Source: Arenibacter arenosicollis
Lineage (GTDB): Bacteria > Bacteroidota > Bacteroidia > Flavobacteriales > Flavobacteriaceae
Direction of reading: 5' to 3'
Assembly: GCF_014397245.1 (NCBI RefSeq)
Contig: NZ_JACLHY010000005.1
Span: forward strand, 1-64,000
DNA: 64,000 nt
How positions within the stretch are numbered: position 1 is the first letter of the stretch; each line of letters starts with the position of its first letter. Of the stretch, positions 1 through 7,275 are shown piece after piece. The position numbers were made by a program, and so were the translations under genes. The notes under the pieces are model-generated. The model made no database searches. It saw only the letters and a list, made by a program, of their open reading frames with translations, and had not been told where the DNA came from.

Positions 1-204
1 ACGGCCGACAGGTATTATGTGGGTCAGACCAACAATATAGAAAAACGGCTTGTTACCCACAATAATGGTGGCAAAAAGTATACCTCCAAGGGCAGGCCTT
101 GGATTTTGATAAATACTTATCCATGTAGGAATCGGATCGAAGCGATTCAATTGGAAGGAAAGATAAAGAAAAGAGGTATCAAAAGATATCTGGACGAAAA
201 GTAA
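1..204 (+). CDS. GIY-YIG nuclease family protein, 5' end outside window
   Basis: The frame is open from base 1, and its first residues (TADRYYVG) match residue 12 onward of the complete copy at 290-526, so the start lies left of the window. It is a small single-domain GIY-YIG nuclease. Visible are the second half of the signature (YYVG), the catalytic-type Arg in IEKRL and the Glu in LEGK. The DNA is identical to the downstream copy over 224 bases except for two substitutions (near 126 and 130), so this is a recent duplication. It is followed directly by a copy of the first 16 bases of tRNA-Pro. In this family such stand-alone domains are often multicopy; the substrate is unknown. Confidence 0.85.
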   Translation, partial: TADRYYVGQTNNIEKRLVTHNNGGKKYTSKGRPWILINTYPCRNRIEAIQLEGKIKKRGIKRYLDEK

Positions 205-224
205 TTTTCGGGATGTGGCGCAGT
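1..224 (+). repeat. Upstream copy of GIY-YIG / tRNA 5'-end direct repeat
   Basis: Bases 1-224 are repeated at 323-546 (offset 322) with two mismatches. The repeat covers the GIY-YIG gene and the first 16 bases of tRNA-Pro (209-224). Identity ends inside the tRNA D-arm, where this copy is interrupted by a short hairpin-forming insert (225-247). Confidence 0.9.
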
Positions 225-284
225 TCCCGCAAAGGTGCGGGACAGACCGGTAGCGTATCACGCCCCGGGCGTGATGGTCGCTTG
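209..284 (+). pseudogene. Disrupted tRNA-Pro-like sequence
   Basis: It starts with the exact tRNA-Pro 5' end (CGGGATGTGGCGCAGT, 209-224). A 23-base insert with a small hairpin (TCCCGC/GCGGGA) follows. The D-loop-like CCGGTAGCGTA then resumes, with an anticodon-arm-like hairpin (TCACG-CCCCGGG-CGTGA) and TGGTCGC. There is no T-arm and no 3' acceptor strand, because the next GIY-YIG gene begins at 290. U33 is replaced by C, so it should not work as a tRNA. It looks like a tRNA split by the nuclease-bearing unit. Confidence 0.6.
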
Positions 285-289
285 AAATA

Positions 290-526
290 ATGGATTATGT
301 AGTTTACATATTGTTCAGTGAGACGGCCGACAGGTATTATGTGGGTCAGACCAACAATATAGAAAAACGGCTTGTTACCCACAATAATGGTGGCAAAAAG
401 TATACCTCCAAGGGCAGGCCTTGGATTTTGATAAATACTTATCCTTGTAAGAATCGGATCGAAGCGATTCAATTGGAAGGAAAGATAAAGAAAAGAGGTA
501 TCAAAAGATATCTGGACGAAAAGTAA
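290..526 (+). CDS. GIY-YIG nuclease family protein (78 aa)
   Basis: This is a complete single-domain GIY-YIG endonuclease-type protein. The signature is VYILF near residues 4-8 and YYVG near 16-19. A catalytic Arg follows in IEKRL, and the metal-binding-type Glu is in LEGKIKKRG near the C-terminus. Length is typical of the short flavobacterial stand-alone form. It starts 6 bases after tRNA-like sequence and ends 4 bases before the intact tRNA-Pro, so the gene sits between two tRNA segments. This resembles a nuclease-bearing unit that inserted at a tRNA gene and rebuilt it. The function (homing, or repair of repeats) is not shown by the sequence. Confidence 0.88.
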   Translation: MDYVVYILFSETADRYYVGQTNNIEKRLVTHNNGGKKYTSKGRPWILINTYPCKNRIEAIQLEGKIKKRGIKRYLDEK

Positions 527-530
527 TTTT

Positions 531-604
531 CGGGATGTGGCGCAGTCCGGTAGCGTACACGGCTGGGGGCCGTGTGGTCGCAGGTTCAAATCCTGTCATC
601 CCGA
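531..604 (+). tRNA. tRNA-Pro (GGG)
   Basis: A full cloverleaf is visible. The acceptor stem is CGGGATG (531-537) with CATCCCG (597-603), and the discriminator is A604. The anticodon stem is CACGG/CCGTG with loop CTGGGGG, giving anticodon GGG. The T-arm contains GGTTCAAATCC. CCA is not encoded. The 3' end doubles as the attachment site of the downstream island, and the 5' end is duplicated at 209-224. Confidence 0.93.
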
Positions 605-605
605 C
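593..605 (+). other. attL of the tRNA-Pro island
   Basis: CTGTCATCCCGAC, the tRNA-Pro 3' end plus one base, recurs exactly at 13336-13348. An integrase gene follows within 230 bases. This is the arrangement expected when a tyrosine recombinase inserts at a tRNA 3' end and restores the tRNA. Confidence 0.8.
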
Positions 606-627
606 GAACCACTTTTCATGTGGTGGC

Positions 628-665
628 AAAACACTGTTAATCAATTGATTTTCAGTGTTTTTTGT
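628..665 (+). terminator. Terminator after tRNA-Pro (island-borne)
   Basis: The stem is AAAACACTG (628-636) with CAGTGTTTT (653-661), followed by a T-rich tail. Because it lies inside attL it came with the island and replaces the original terminator, now at 13354-13387. Confidence 0.65.
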
Positions 666-682
666 TTTTATGGATTTTCTTT

Positions 683-709
683 GATATCATTTGATTTCAT
701 ATGATATCA
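683..709 (+). repeat. Three 10-bp-periodic GATATCAT-like repeats near attL
   Basis: GATATCATTT, GATTTCATAT and GATATCAAGG start at 683, 693 and 703, one helical turn apart. A related trio in similar context occurs at 34572-34600. Arm-type integrase binding sites would be expected here, but that role is inference. Confidence 0.5.
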
Positions 710-833
710 AGGTAAATGGTGTAGAGTTCGGTTAATGGAATAGTAAACAAGTTGTTGTAAATTTAGGTAGCATTAAAGGCTATTTATGGTCGTCTTAGCA
801 AACAAGGTTTGTATAATTTAAAGGACGTGTATT

Positions 834-2078
834 ATGCGCAGCAACAGCACTTTAGCAGTACTTATTTTTACACGGGACATTACTTATAATCCCGAAAAAC
901 TCACTATTTATGCCCGGATTACCATTGATGGAAGGCGTGCGGAAATTAGTTTAAAACGCTACACCTCGGTAAATGTTTGGGATGTTTCCAAGGGAAGGGT
1001 TATTGGAACATCACAAAAGGCCCGACTTCTAAATAGTTATCTAGACGAGGTTTATGTGCAAATTATGGAGGCGCATAGGCAATTGCTTCAAGAAGGAAAG
1101 GTTATCACGGCACAGGCCGTAAAAGCAAGGTTCTTAGGGCAAGACGAACAACATAAAACATTGATGGAATTGGTGGAGTATCATAATAGTACTATGGTTT
1201 CGGTGTTGAAATATGGCACCATGAAAAATTACTATACTACCGAGCGCTATTTGAAAAAGTTTTTAAGAGATAAATTCAATACTACGGATATTAATTTAAT
1301 ACAATTGAATTACCGGTTTATAGTCGATTTTGAACAATATCTTAGAAATTACCGACCTGAAAAGAAAAGGCGTACCTGTAGCAATAACGGAACGATGAAA
1401 CATCTGGCAAGATTGATGAAGTTGATCAACCTTGCGCTAAAATTGGAATGGTTGGAAAAAGATCCTTTCACAAAATTTAAACTAAATTTTCATAAGCATA
1501 ACAGGTCTTATCTTTCTGAAAGGGAGTTGCAATTAGTTGAAGAGACTACTTTTAAAGGGGATGGATATGAGAAAGTTCGCAATGTGTTTATTTTTTCATG
1601 TTATACCGGCTTGTCTTATATCGATGTCAAGGAACTCATGCAGGAACAATTGGTAATGGGTATAGATGGTAAATATTGGCTGCATACCCAAAGGGCAAAG
1701 ACGAATGAAATTGTAAAAATTCCGTTACTTCCTAAAGCGCTAGCTATTATAGAAAAGTATAAGGATGAAATGACTTGTATTTCAAATGGCAAATTACTTC
1801 CGGTGTTAAGTAATCAAAAAATAAACAGTTATTTAAAAGTGATAATGAAGGCTTGTGGTATACATAAGAATATTACTTTTCATGCAGCCAGGCATACTTT
1901 TGCCACAACTGTGACACTTTCTAATGGTGTGCCAATTGAAACTGTTTCCAAATTATTGGGGCATACGAAACTTACCACCACACAAATTTATGCTAGAGTC
2001 CTCGAAAAGAAAGTAGGGGAGGATATGCATAATTTGATGTCCGTACTCGAACACAAGGAGCAACAAAGAATCTACTAA
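834..2078 (+). CDS. Tyrosine recombinase / integrase of the tRNA-Pro island
   Basis: This is a 414-residue site-specific tyrosine recombinase of the Bacteroidota type. An N-terminal Arm-like domain spans about 1-105, a SAM-like core-binding domain about 110-215, and the catalytic domain about 225-400. Visible catalytic residues are Lys289, His350-Ala-Ala-Arg353, His377 (LLGHT) and the nucleophile Tyr386. The usual first Arg is replaced by Ser261 in TGLSY, as known for IntDOT of CTnDOT and relatives. It lies 229 bases downstream of the tRNA-Pro attachment repeat and reads away from it. It very probably integrates and excises the element between 593 and 13348. No excisionase was recognised. Confidence 0.93.
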   Translation: MRSNSTLAVLIFTRDITYNPEKLTIYARITIDGRRAEISLKRYTSVNVWDVSKGRVIGTSQKARLLNSYLDEVYVQIMEAHRQLLQEGKVITAQAVKARFLGQDEQHKTLMELVEYHNSTMVSVLKYGTMKNYYTTERYLKKFLRDKFNTTDINLIQLNYRFIVDFEQYLRNYRPEKKRRTCSNNGTMKHLARLMKLINLALKLEWLEKDPFTKFKLNFHKHNRSYLSERELQLVEETTFKGDGYEKVRNVFIFSCYTGLSYIDVKELMQEQLVMGIDGKYWLHTQRAKTNEIVKIPLLPKALAIIEKYKDEMTCISNGKLLPVLSNQKINSYLKVIMKACGIHKNITFHAARHTFATTVTLSNGVPIETVSKLLGHTKLTTTQIYARVLEKKVGEDMHNLMSVLEHKEQQRIY

Positions 2079-2125
2079 ATCTATATAGTTCTTGAGTTGG
2101 TTGCTTTATTAAAGGTATTCAAAAA

Positions 2126-2196
2126 CCGGTAGCGTAGCGTAGAAGGTTTGAATAGCAAGAGGGTAACACGCTAAAGCGGTGTTACGGTCGCTAAAA
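2126..2196 (+). repeat. tRNA-Pro-derived fragment, third copy
   Basis: CCGGTAGCGTA, a hairpin (GTAACAC/GTGTTAC) and CGGTCGC are in the same order as in tRNA-Pro (547 onward) and in the broken copy at 247-284. No acceptor stem or T-arm is present, so it is not a tRNA gene. Confidence 0.45.
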
Positions 2197-2550
2197 TGTT
2201 GATTAATAGTATTATATTAACATATAAAATGTGAGACACTGTCCTATTTTTAATGTAAATCCGCTTGAAACACCTATGGTCATTGAAGTTTTTACTGTAA
2301 ATAATATCCTAATAATAATTGTTAGTCTTAAATGACTTGGCTCTGTTGAGTCTAGTAGATTTTAGTCAATTGCATCAAAACACCTTCTAGGGCCTATAAA
2401 CGTTGTAATATCTGACCCAAACATTGAGCCTCTAACATAATAAAATGACCATAAGTCTTGTTTTGAATTAACCGTGTACAAACGTTTATTATCGAATATT
2501 TATTTAATTAAGGCATTGGCATCGTGCTCCGAAACAAAAGCACAATGCGC

Positions 2551-2606
2551 CCTAATTCGATTTTATTTAACGCTTATCCGCCTGAACGCTATAAAATCGA
2601 ATTAGG
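2551..2606. repeat. Perfect 16-bp inverted repeat
   Basis: CCTAATTCGATTTTAT (2551-2566) pairs without mismatch with ATAAAATCGAATTAGG (2591-2606) around a 24-base loop. GCGC lies outside each arm. It has no T-tail, so it is not a plain terminator. Confidence 0.7.
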
Positions 2607-2947
2607 ATCCATGCGCAGTTAAGTTATGGTAAGGATTTGGGGCAAAGGGGTTGACTTTACGGTAAAAAACGACCAATTTAATTCATAATTATAAAAGCTT
2701 TTTTAAGCTAATTAAACTCATCAGAAAATGATATTTACTGAGAACTTGGTGGGTAATTAGTTTCAATAATCGTTCATTTTACAGAACTAATTAGAAAATA
2801 AATAAACCATACTCTTTACATAATGCACCCTTAATAAATAGCATGATGTACTCTGAAATTTTTTTGTATCTTTCTTAAAGTGTTCAATTAAAGGACAATG
2901 AATAAATTTAGAATGGACCTAACATTTTTTAATATGAGTGGGTTGTT

Positions 2948-4324
2948 ATGAGTACAAGATTATTATTCCTAATAATCAGCTTAACTGTTATGTCATGTAC
3001 AAAACAGTCAGGAGGTAACTATGCCATTATCTCTGGAACAATTAAGAATAATAGTTCAAAGGAAATTACAGTTGCGCGCGTAGACCGATCATTTAAAAAG
3101 GTAATTTCATTGAAGGATGACGGCAGTTTTTTGGATACTTTGGAGGTCAATGGACCTGTTACCTATGTTTTCAATCGTCAATTCCAGATTTGCCTAGAAG
3201 AGGGATATAACCTTCAAATATATTATGACGCCACTAGCCCAACCAGTACTATGGAAATAATTGGAAAGGGATCAGAAATCAACAATTACCTAAGAGAGTG
3301 TGAAAAGGTAGGTGATGAAATTAAGGGGAAAGATTTTGATGCGTTCTATAATCTTAATAAAGTGGATTTTAGACAGAAAGTCCTTGACATTAAAAATTCA
3401 AATCAAAATCTCCTGAATTCCTTAACCGGTATATCCGAGGATTTACGAAAACGAGAAGAACTTAATATACACTATAATTTTCTCCTACTCCTAGACCAAT
3501 ACCCAGAGGTCAATGTTAATATACTGGGATCCGATGAGGATGATTTAGTATTCGGGGATATAGTAAGTGAGTTGAAAGAACTTGATTATATGGACGATAG
3601 TGACTTCCAGTATTCCCAGGCCTATGTTGTTCTTACTGATCAATATTATAATGACCGGGTCACTGACAGAGTTAACAGGGACAACCTTGATAGAGAATCA
3701 GCTTTCTTTAATGTAATGAGTGAAATTCCAGTTGGTCCAATTCGTAATTCACTTCTTTATGGAATCGCCAGAATGGATTTGCCCAATTCCCTGGAGGCCA
3801 AGACATATTATGATCGTTTTATGTCCCTATCCACTAATGAATTTCATAAAAAAACAATTTCGGAAACTTTCAGAAAAATAGAAAAACTACTGCCCGGAGA
3901 ACTATCACCGACATTTGTGGATTATGAAAATTTTACGGGAGGGAGTGCTTCACTTAAGGATTTTAAAGGCAAGCATGTCTATATAGACTTGTGGGCCACA
4001 TGGTGCAAACCATGTTTAGCGGAGATACCCGCACTCAAAAAACTAGAACGTGATTATGAAAAGAAAAATATTGAATTCGTTAGTATTTCTATTGACAAAA
4101 AGAAAGATTTCGATAAATGGAAACAATTGGTCAGGGACAAACAATTAGGAGGCATCCAGTTAATCGCCGATAATGCATGGGAGTCAGAGTTCGTACAATC
4201 CTATCAAATAATTGGTATTCCAAGGTTCATTCTATTAGATCCCGAAGGCAGGATTGTAGATGCAAAGGCTTCCAGTCCATCTAGTGGCCAATTAGAGATT
4301 CAATTCAAAAAATTGGGGCTTTAG
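2948..4324 (+). CDS. TlpA-like thioredoxin-fold lipoprotein
   Basis: This is a 458-residue lipoprotein with a signal peptide ending in VMSC (Cys17). The N-terminal part (about 25-105) resembles the beta-rich DUF4369-type domain found in flavobacterial TlpA proteins. A helical middle follows. The C-terminal thioredoxin domain (about 318-455) has a WCKPC active site at 352-356 and a cis-Pro-like GIP near 426. It should face the periplasm and act in thiol-disulfide exchange; the partner is unknown. It stands alone as cargo inside the integrative island, upstream of a region with no clear gene, so its role in the element is unclear. Confidence 0.85.
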   Translation: MSTRLLFLIISLTVMSCTKQSGGNYAIISGTIKNNSSKEITVARVDRSFKKVISLKDDGSFLDTLEVNGPVTYVFNRQFQICLEEGYNLQIYYDATSPTSTMEIIGKGSEINNYLRECEKVGDEIKGKDFDAFYNLNKVDFRQKVLDIKNSNQNLLNSLTGISEDLRKREELNIHYNFLLLLDQYPEVNVNILGSDEDDLVFGDIVSELKELDYMDDSDFQYSQAYVVLTDQYYNDRVTDRVNRDNLDRESAFFNVMSEIPVGPIRNSLLYGIARMDLPNSLEAKTYYDRFMSLSTNEFHKKTISETFRKIEKLLPGELSPTFVDYENFTGGSASLKDFKGKHVYIDLWATWCKPCLAEIPALKKLERDYEKKNIEFVSISIDKKKDFDKWKQLVRDKQLGGIQLIADNAWESEFVQSYQIIGIPRFILLDPEGRIVDAKASSPSSGQLEIQFKKLGL

Positions 4325-4671
4325 AAAAACTATTTAACCCATTTATGTCATTTATATAAGGCAATACAAAAACACAGGATTAAAAATGAATTATGCAAAA
4401 GCAAATGCCTACAGGGAGTTAAAGGTTGATTGTGAACAATTACCTTGCATTTTGTTTATCCAAAAAATAGACAATTCTCCACTACTATTAAAAGATAGTC
4501 CGTTTACTGGAACCGTCTGGGTCCCTTTTCCCTTTAAAAATATTGGCTTTCAATTCCATTTGTCGTTCTTTTTAATAGTTTCGTTTAATCTCCTTTCACG
4601 GAACTAAACAAGCAGCTTTAGACGACTCCAATTTTAATAACATAATAATCCTTAATAAATGTTTGAGATCG
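4325..4671. other. Intergenic region with one doubtful small ORF
   Basis: A 73-codon frame (4386-4607, +) is open here but has biased, low-complexity composition and no recognised domain. It sits between convergent genes. I see no terminator or RNA gene. Confidence 0.4.
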
Positions 4672-5016
4672 TTATTTCAATCCTTCCCTCAATTTCTCTT
4701 CTCTATAATAAAGATTTAGATCATCCAAAAGTGCCTCTTCCCCTTGCGGTAATAACCTATTGGCAATTGTTAGTGCCTGACGTATATATTCCTTTTCATA
4801 CCTATCGTTGATATCATCACATAGCTCCGGGTCGATTGTCTTCATGGCCAGGTAGAGCATGGCTCGGACGGTCAACACCAAATCTACATGATTGTCAACA
4901 TAAAAGAGACTGACCTCAAACTTGTTTTTAAAGAAGGAGTGGGGCTTTAATGTAGGGTGGTGGTCCAATGCCTGATGTTTTAAGCTATTGATCAGTTTTT
5001 CTTCTTTTGGGTTCAT
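4672..5016 (-). CDS. Small protein of unknown function, third of three paralogues
   Basis: This 114-residue protein is not recognised. It shares a pattern with the next two genes upstream: a lysine-rich N-terminus, then FEVSLFYVDNHVDLVL, a helix ending in a run like LLYLA, and a C-terminal leucine/proline segment (ANRLLPQGEEALLDDL). No signal peptide or membrane segment is present. It is last in a three-gene minus-strand operon, 9 bases after the second paralogue. Because it is the most diverged copy, the kinship rests on pattern rather than clear identity. Confidence 0.7.
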   Translation of the reverse strand: MNPKEEKLINSLKHQALDHHPTLKPHSFFKNKFEVSLFYVDNHVDLVLTVRAMLYLAMKTIDPELCDDINDRYEKEYIRQALTIANRLLPQGEEALLDDLNLYYREEKLREGLK

Positions 5017-5025
5017 AGTTCATAT

Positions 5026-5409
5026 TTATTCAGATGATTTTGTATTGGTATTATCCAAACCGTTCAGCTTTTCGGTTACGTAGTCCATAAAATCCATTTG
5101 ACTGTGTGGCAGTATATTTAGGACCAGTTCCAATACCCTGCAAACACTGTCATGTTTGGCTACATTTTGATTGTTTGGGGACAATAGCATTCCGTTCCCG
5201 TCCAGAGCAAATACACATACCTCCAGAAGGCTCTCTATGATCAACAGCAGATCATTGTTGTCCCTTACCTCTAAGGATACCTTATGATTTCCTAATGGAT
5301 TACTTGGATCCTGTTTTAAAAGCCCCATAAGATTTTGGTGCAGTTTATGAATGTCGTTCAGGGTATTTAGTTTTTTCTTTTTCATAGCCTGTTTTTTTAA
5401 GGTTGTCAT
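5026..5409 (-). CDS. Small protein of unknown function, second of three paralogues
   Basis: This 127-residue, probably cytoplasmic protein is unrecognised. Its core (HKVSLEVRDNNDLLLIIESLLEVC, described here in pieces; then VCRVLELVLNILPHSQMDFMD) aligns with the core of the gene just upstream (YTVNLITDGYLETSFMISSLL; VLGYVLNMIPYEEMEFLD). The start overlaps the preceding stop by 4 bases, so the two are translationally coupled. The N-terminus is rich in Lys. Confidence 0.72.
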   Translation of the reverse strand: MTTLKKQAMKKKKLNTLNDIHKLHQNLMGLLKQDPSNPLGNHKVSLEVRDNNDLLLIIESLLEVCVFALDGNGMLLSPNNQNVAKHDSVCRVLELVLNILPHSQMDFMDYVTEKLNGLDNTNTKSSE

Positions 5410-5861
5410 TTAGGCTCCGAACCTGGTAAAATATGCCGGATCTTATCTAGGAATTCCATTTCCTCATAGGGTATCATATTGAGTACATAACCGAGTACTT
5501 CGCGAATGTTCTGTTCGGGTTCTGGAACAACATTATTGGAGGTGTGTTCCGCTTCCAAAGCAGTGATGCATACCTTTAACAAACTGGAAATCATAAAAGA
5601 GGTTTCCAGATAACCATCGGTGATTAGGTTTACGGTATAGAGTTCCTTTTTGGAGGGGTAGCGTTTTATAGTATGGAAATGCTCCTTGGCCAATTCGCTT
5701 ATCTTATTCAAGATGTCTTTTTCCTCCGATCCCGGACATTCCACTTGGGAAGTACTCTCTTTAACAATAGTGGTTTCTTTGGATGGTTTTTGATTTTCAT
5801 TGTACTTGCGGTATTCTTTGCTAATTATGTTTTGTTCTGATTTACTGATTTCATGGGCCAT
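5406..5861 (-). CDS. Small protein of unknown function, first of three paralogues
   Basis: This 151-residue cytoplasmic-type protein is first in the three-gene operon. A polar, probably disordered N-terminus (about 1-45) precedes the shared core: LYTVNLITDGYLETSF, a hydrophobic helix SSLLKVCITALEAE, and VLGYVLNMIPYEEMEFLDKI. It is divergent from the small HTH gene at 6009, and the 147-base gap holds two ATCTATAGAT palindromes. The layout fits an operon controlled by that HTH protein. Function is unknown. Confidence 0.72.
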   Translation of the reverse strand: MAHEISKSEQNIISKEYRKYNENQKPSKETTIVKESTSQVECPGSEEKDILNKISELAKEHFHTIKRYPSKKELYTVNLITDGYLETSFMISSLLKVCITALEAEHTSNNVVPEPEQNIREVLGYVLNMIPYEEMEFLDKIRHILPGSEPK

Positions 5862-5890
5862 AATACATAGTGTGTTAGAATCATTAATAT

Positions 5891-5927
5891 ATCTATAGAT
5901 TATCTAATCAAATCTATAGATAATCTA
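5891..5927. promoter_or_regulatory. Paired operator in the divergent promoter region
   Basis: The 10-bp palindrome ATCTATAGAT occurs at 5891-5900 and 5912-5921. Each is followed by TATCTA or AATCTA, so a 16-base unit is repeated with one mismatch. Centres are 21 bp apart, two helical turns, as expected for a cooperatively bound repressor. The best candidate ligand is the HTH protein encoded at 6009. Confidence 0.65.
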
Positions 5928-6008
5928 TTAAAATTCCAAACAAAACTTTAGATATTCTATATTTTTCATTAAGAAAAGTATATTTATGTAATCAAATTCA
6001 ATAGATTT

Positions 6009-6227
6009 ATGACTCCGCTAGGATTATTTTTAACCAAAAAATCGGTAAATCGTGCCATGGTCTCAAGACGGACAGGTATTAGTCAGGCTAGGCTTTCCCA
6101 ATTAAGTTCAAACGAATCTACTAAACTTCGGGCCGATGAACTCTATTTGATTGCCTTGGCAATAGACATTGATCCTTGTGAATTATTAAAGGAAGTATTT
6201 AAAGGACTTAAACTATCTAAAGAGTAA
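6009..6227 (+). CDS. Small XRE-family HTH transcriptional regulator
   Basis: This 72-residue protein is little more than one Cro/C1-type helix-turn-helix. It carries the pattern VNRAMVSRRTGISQARLSQL followed by LRADELYLIALAIDIDPCELL, the usual HTH and following helices. The start is the ATG at 6009. A TATATTTA element at 5979-5986 may be its -7 promoter box. It is divergent from three small paralogous genes and faces the paired palindromes at 5891-5921, so it probably represses both directions. No other domain is present. Confidence 0.88.
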   Translation: MTPLGLFLTKKSVNRAMVSRRTGISQARLSQLSSNESTKLRADELYLIALAIDIDPCELLKEVFKGLKLSKE

Positions 6228-6384
6228 AGACTTTTGGGTATAGATTTTTATTGTTTTTAACCAATAGAAGTATGTGGTGCCCTAGTTTTACTAGATACTT
6301 TGAATATTCAACATATGCATTCTTCTGAAATATAATTGTAAGAGGCCTGTAACAATTAAATAATTTTAATTGTATAGGAGGCAA

Positions 6385-7275
6385 TTATAATCTATCCTTT
6401 AATAGGTTGATTAGCTTGCTGTGTTTTTCAGGGTTTATTTTCTTTAGTTTTTGTAAGTTTTGCAATTTCCATTGCACAGCAGGAAATCCTTTAAAATTGT
6501 ATAGACTCCAATCAGGAGTAACGTTTTCAAATTTCAATAGAAAATCTTTATCGGCAACAGTTAAACTTTCATGGATGTTTTGAATTAGTAAATTCCGGGT
6601 GGCTTCAAAATCATCATAGGTAAATGGTTCATTGCTCATTCCGTCGAATTGATTGGCCATCGCGGAACGCTGATCCAATAAGTTTGGGAACAACATTTCA
6701 TATATAGGTCTCTTACTTGCTAAAAGGCAAAAAAGAAATCCTTTTTTTATTTCATCAGCAAAACCCTCATTTTCTAAAAGATATTTAACATCGAACAAAT
6801 CCCTCGGGTGCTGACGGTCCAGTGCGGCGCAGATTTTACCTCCGTAGAGTTGTCCTATAGGTACCACATGAATGGAGCAAAACGCATCAAACTCCGTTTG
6901 TGCTTTATTGCACAATCCAGTTTCTGTAACAGGTGCTATTACGCCTCGCATCGCTTGGCTTACTTCCAGTTTTATTTGAGCTTGATTATTGGTAATTAAA
7001 AGCTTGAGTTCTTTTTCTTTATGTGTTATACGAACATTTGGAAGTATGGTTTCAATATTGGATTTGATTCTCGAGAGTGTTTCTGAAATATGGATTAATG
7101 AAGTATTCCTATCCTCTACTGGAATATAGGTTAAATCAATATCCACTGAAAGTCGAGGCATATCTCGAAGAAAGAGGTTAATAGCAGTACCACCGTGAAG
7201 AGCAAAGTTATTTTCTTTAGCTACTTCGGGTAATACGCTCAACAGCAATAAAACTTGGGATTTATAATTCTCCAT
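6385..7275 (-). CDS. AbiEii/AbiGii-family nucleotidyltransferase toxin
   Basis: This 296-residue protein has the nucleotidyltransferase core of the AbiEii family. HGGTAINL is near residues 27-34 and the metal-binding DID (Asp45, Asp47) is in RLSVDIDLTY. A further conserved segment is GKICAALDRQHPRDLFDVKYLL. In known type IV toxin-antitoxin systems AbiEii is the growth-arresting toxin and gives phage abortive infection. The gene overlaps the upstream antitoxin gene by 14 bases, so the two are co-translated. It lies inside the integrative island next to a second candidate defence operon. Confidence 0.9.
   Translation of the reverse strand: MENYKSQVLLLLSVLPEVAKENNFALHGGTAINLFLRDMPRLSVDIDLTYIPVEDRNTSLIHISETLSRIKSNIETILPNVRITHKEKELKLLITNNQAQIKLEVSQAMRGVIAPVTETGLCNKAQTEFDAFCSIHVVPIGQLYGGKICAALDRQHPRDLFDVKYLLENEGFADEIKKGFLFCLLASKRPIYEMLFPNLLDQRSAMANQFDGMSNEPFTYDDFEATRNLLIQNIHESLTVADKDFLLKFENVTPDWSLYNFKGFPAVQWKLQNLQKLKKINPEKHSKLINLLKDRL

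Larger units (their letters stand above)
2079..2947. other. Long intergenic region with tRNA-derived fragment and inverted repeat
   Basis: No convincing gene is seen in these 869 bases. They contain a tRNA-like fragment at 2126-2196 and a perfect 16-bp inverted repeat at 2551-2606. The rest is AT-rich with many stops in all frames, like decayed DNA or a long leader. Confidence 0.6.

Noticed and set aside
179-589. 136-codon minus-strand frame across the GIY-YIG gene and tRNA-Pro
   Set aside because: It is antisense to a tRNA and to a recognised nuclease gene.
2547-2625. Possible integron attC-like site around the 16-bp inverted repeat
   Set aside because: A GTTAAGT and an ATTTAAC are present, but their positions do not form the R and L box layout of attC, and no integron integrase is in the window.
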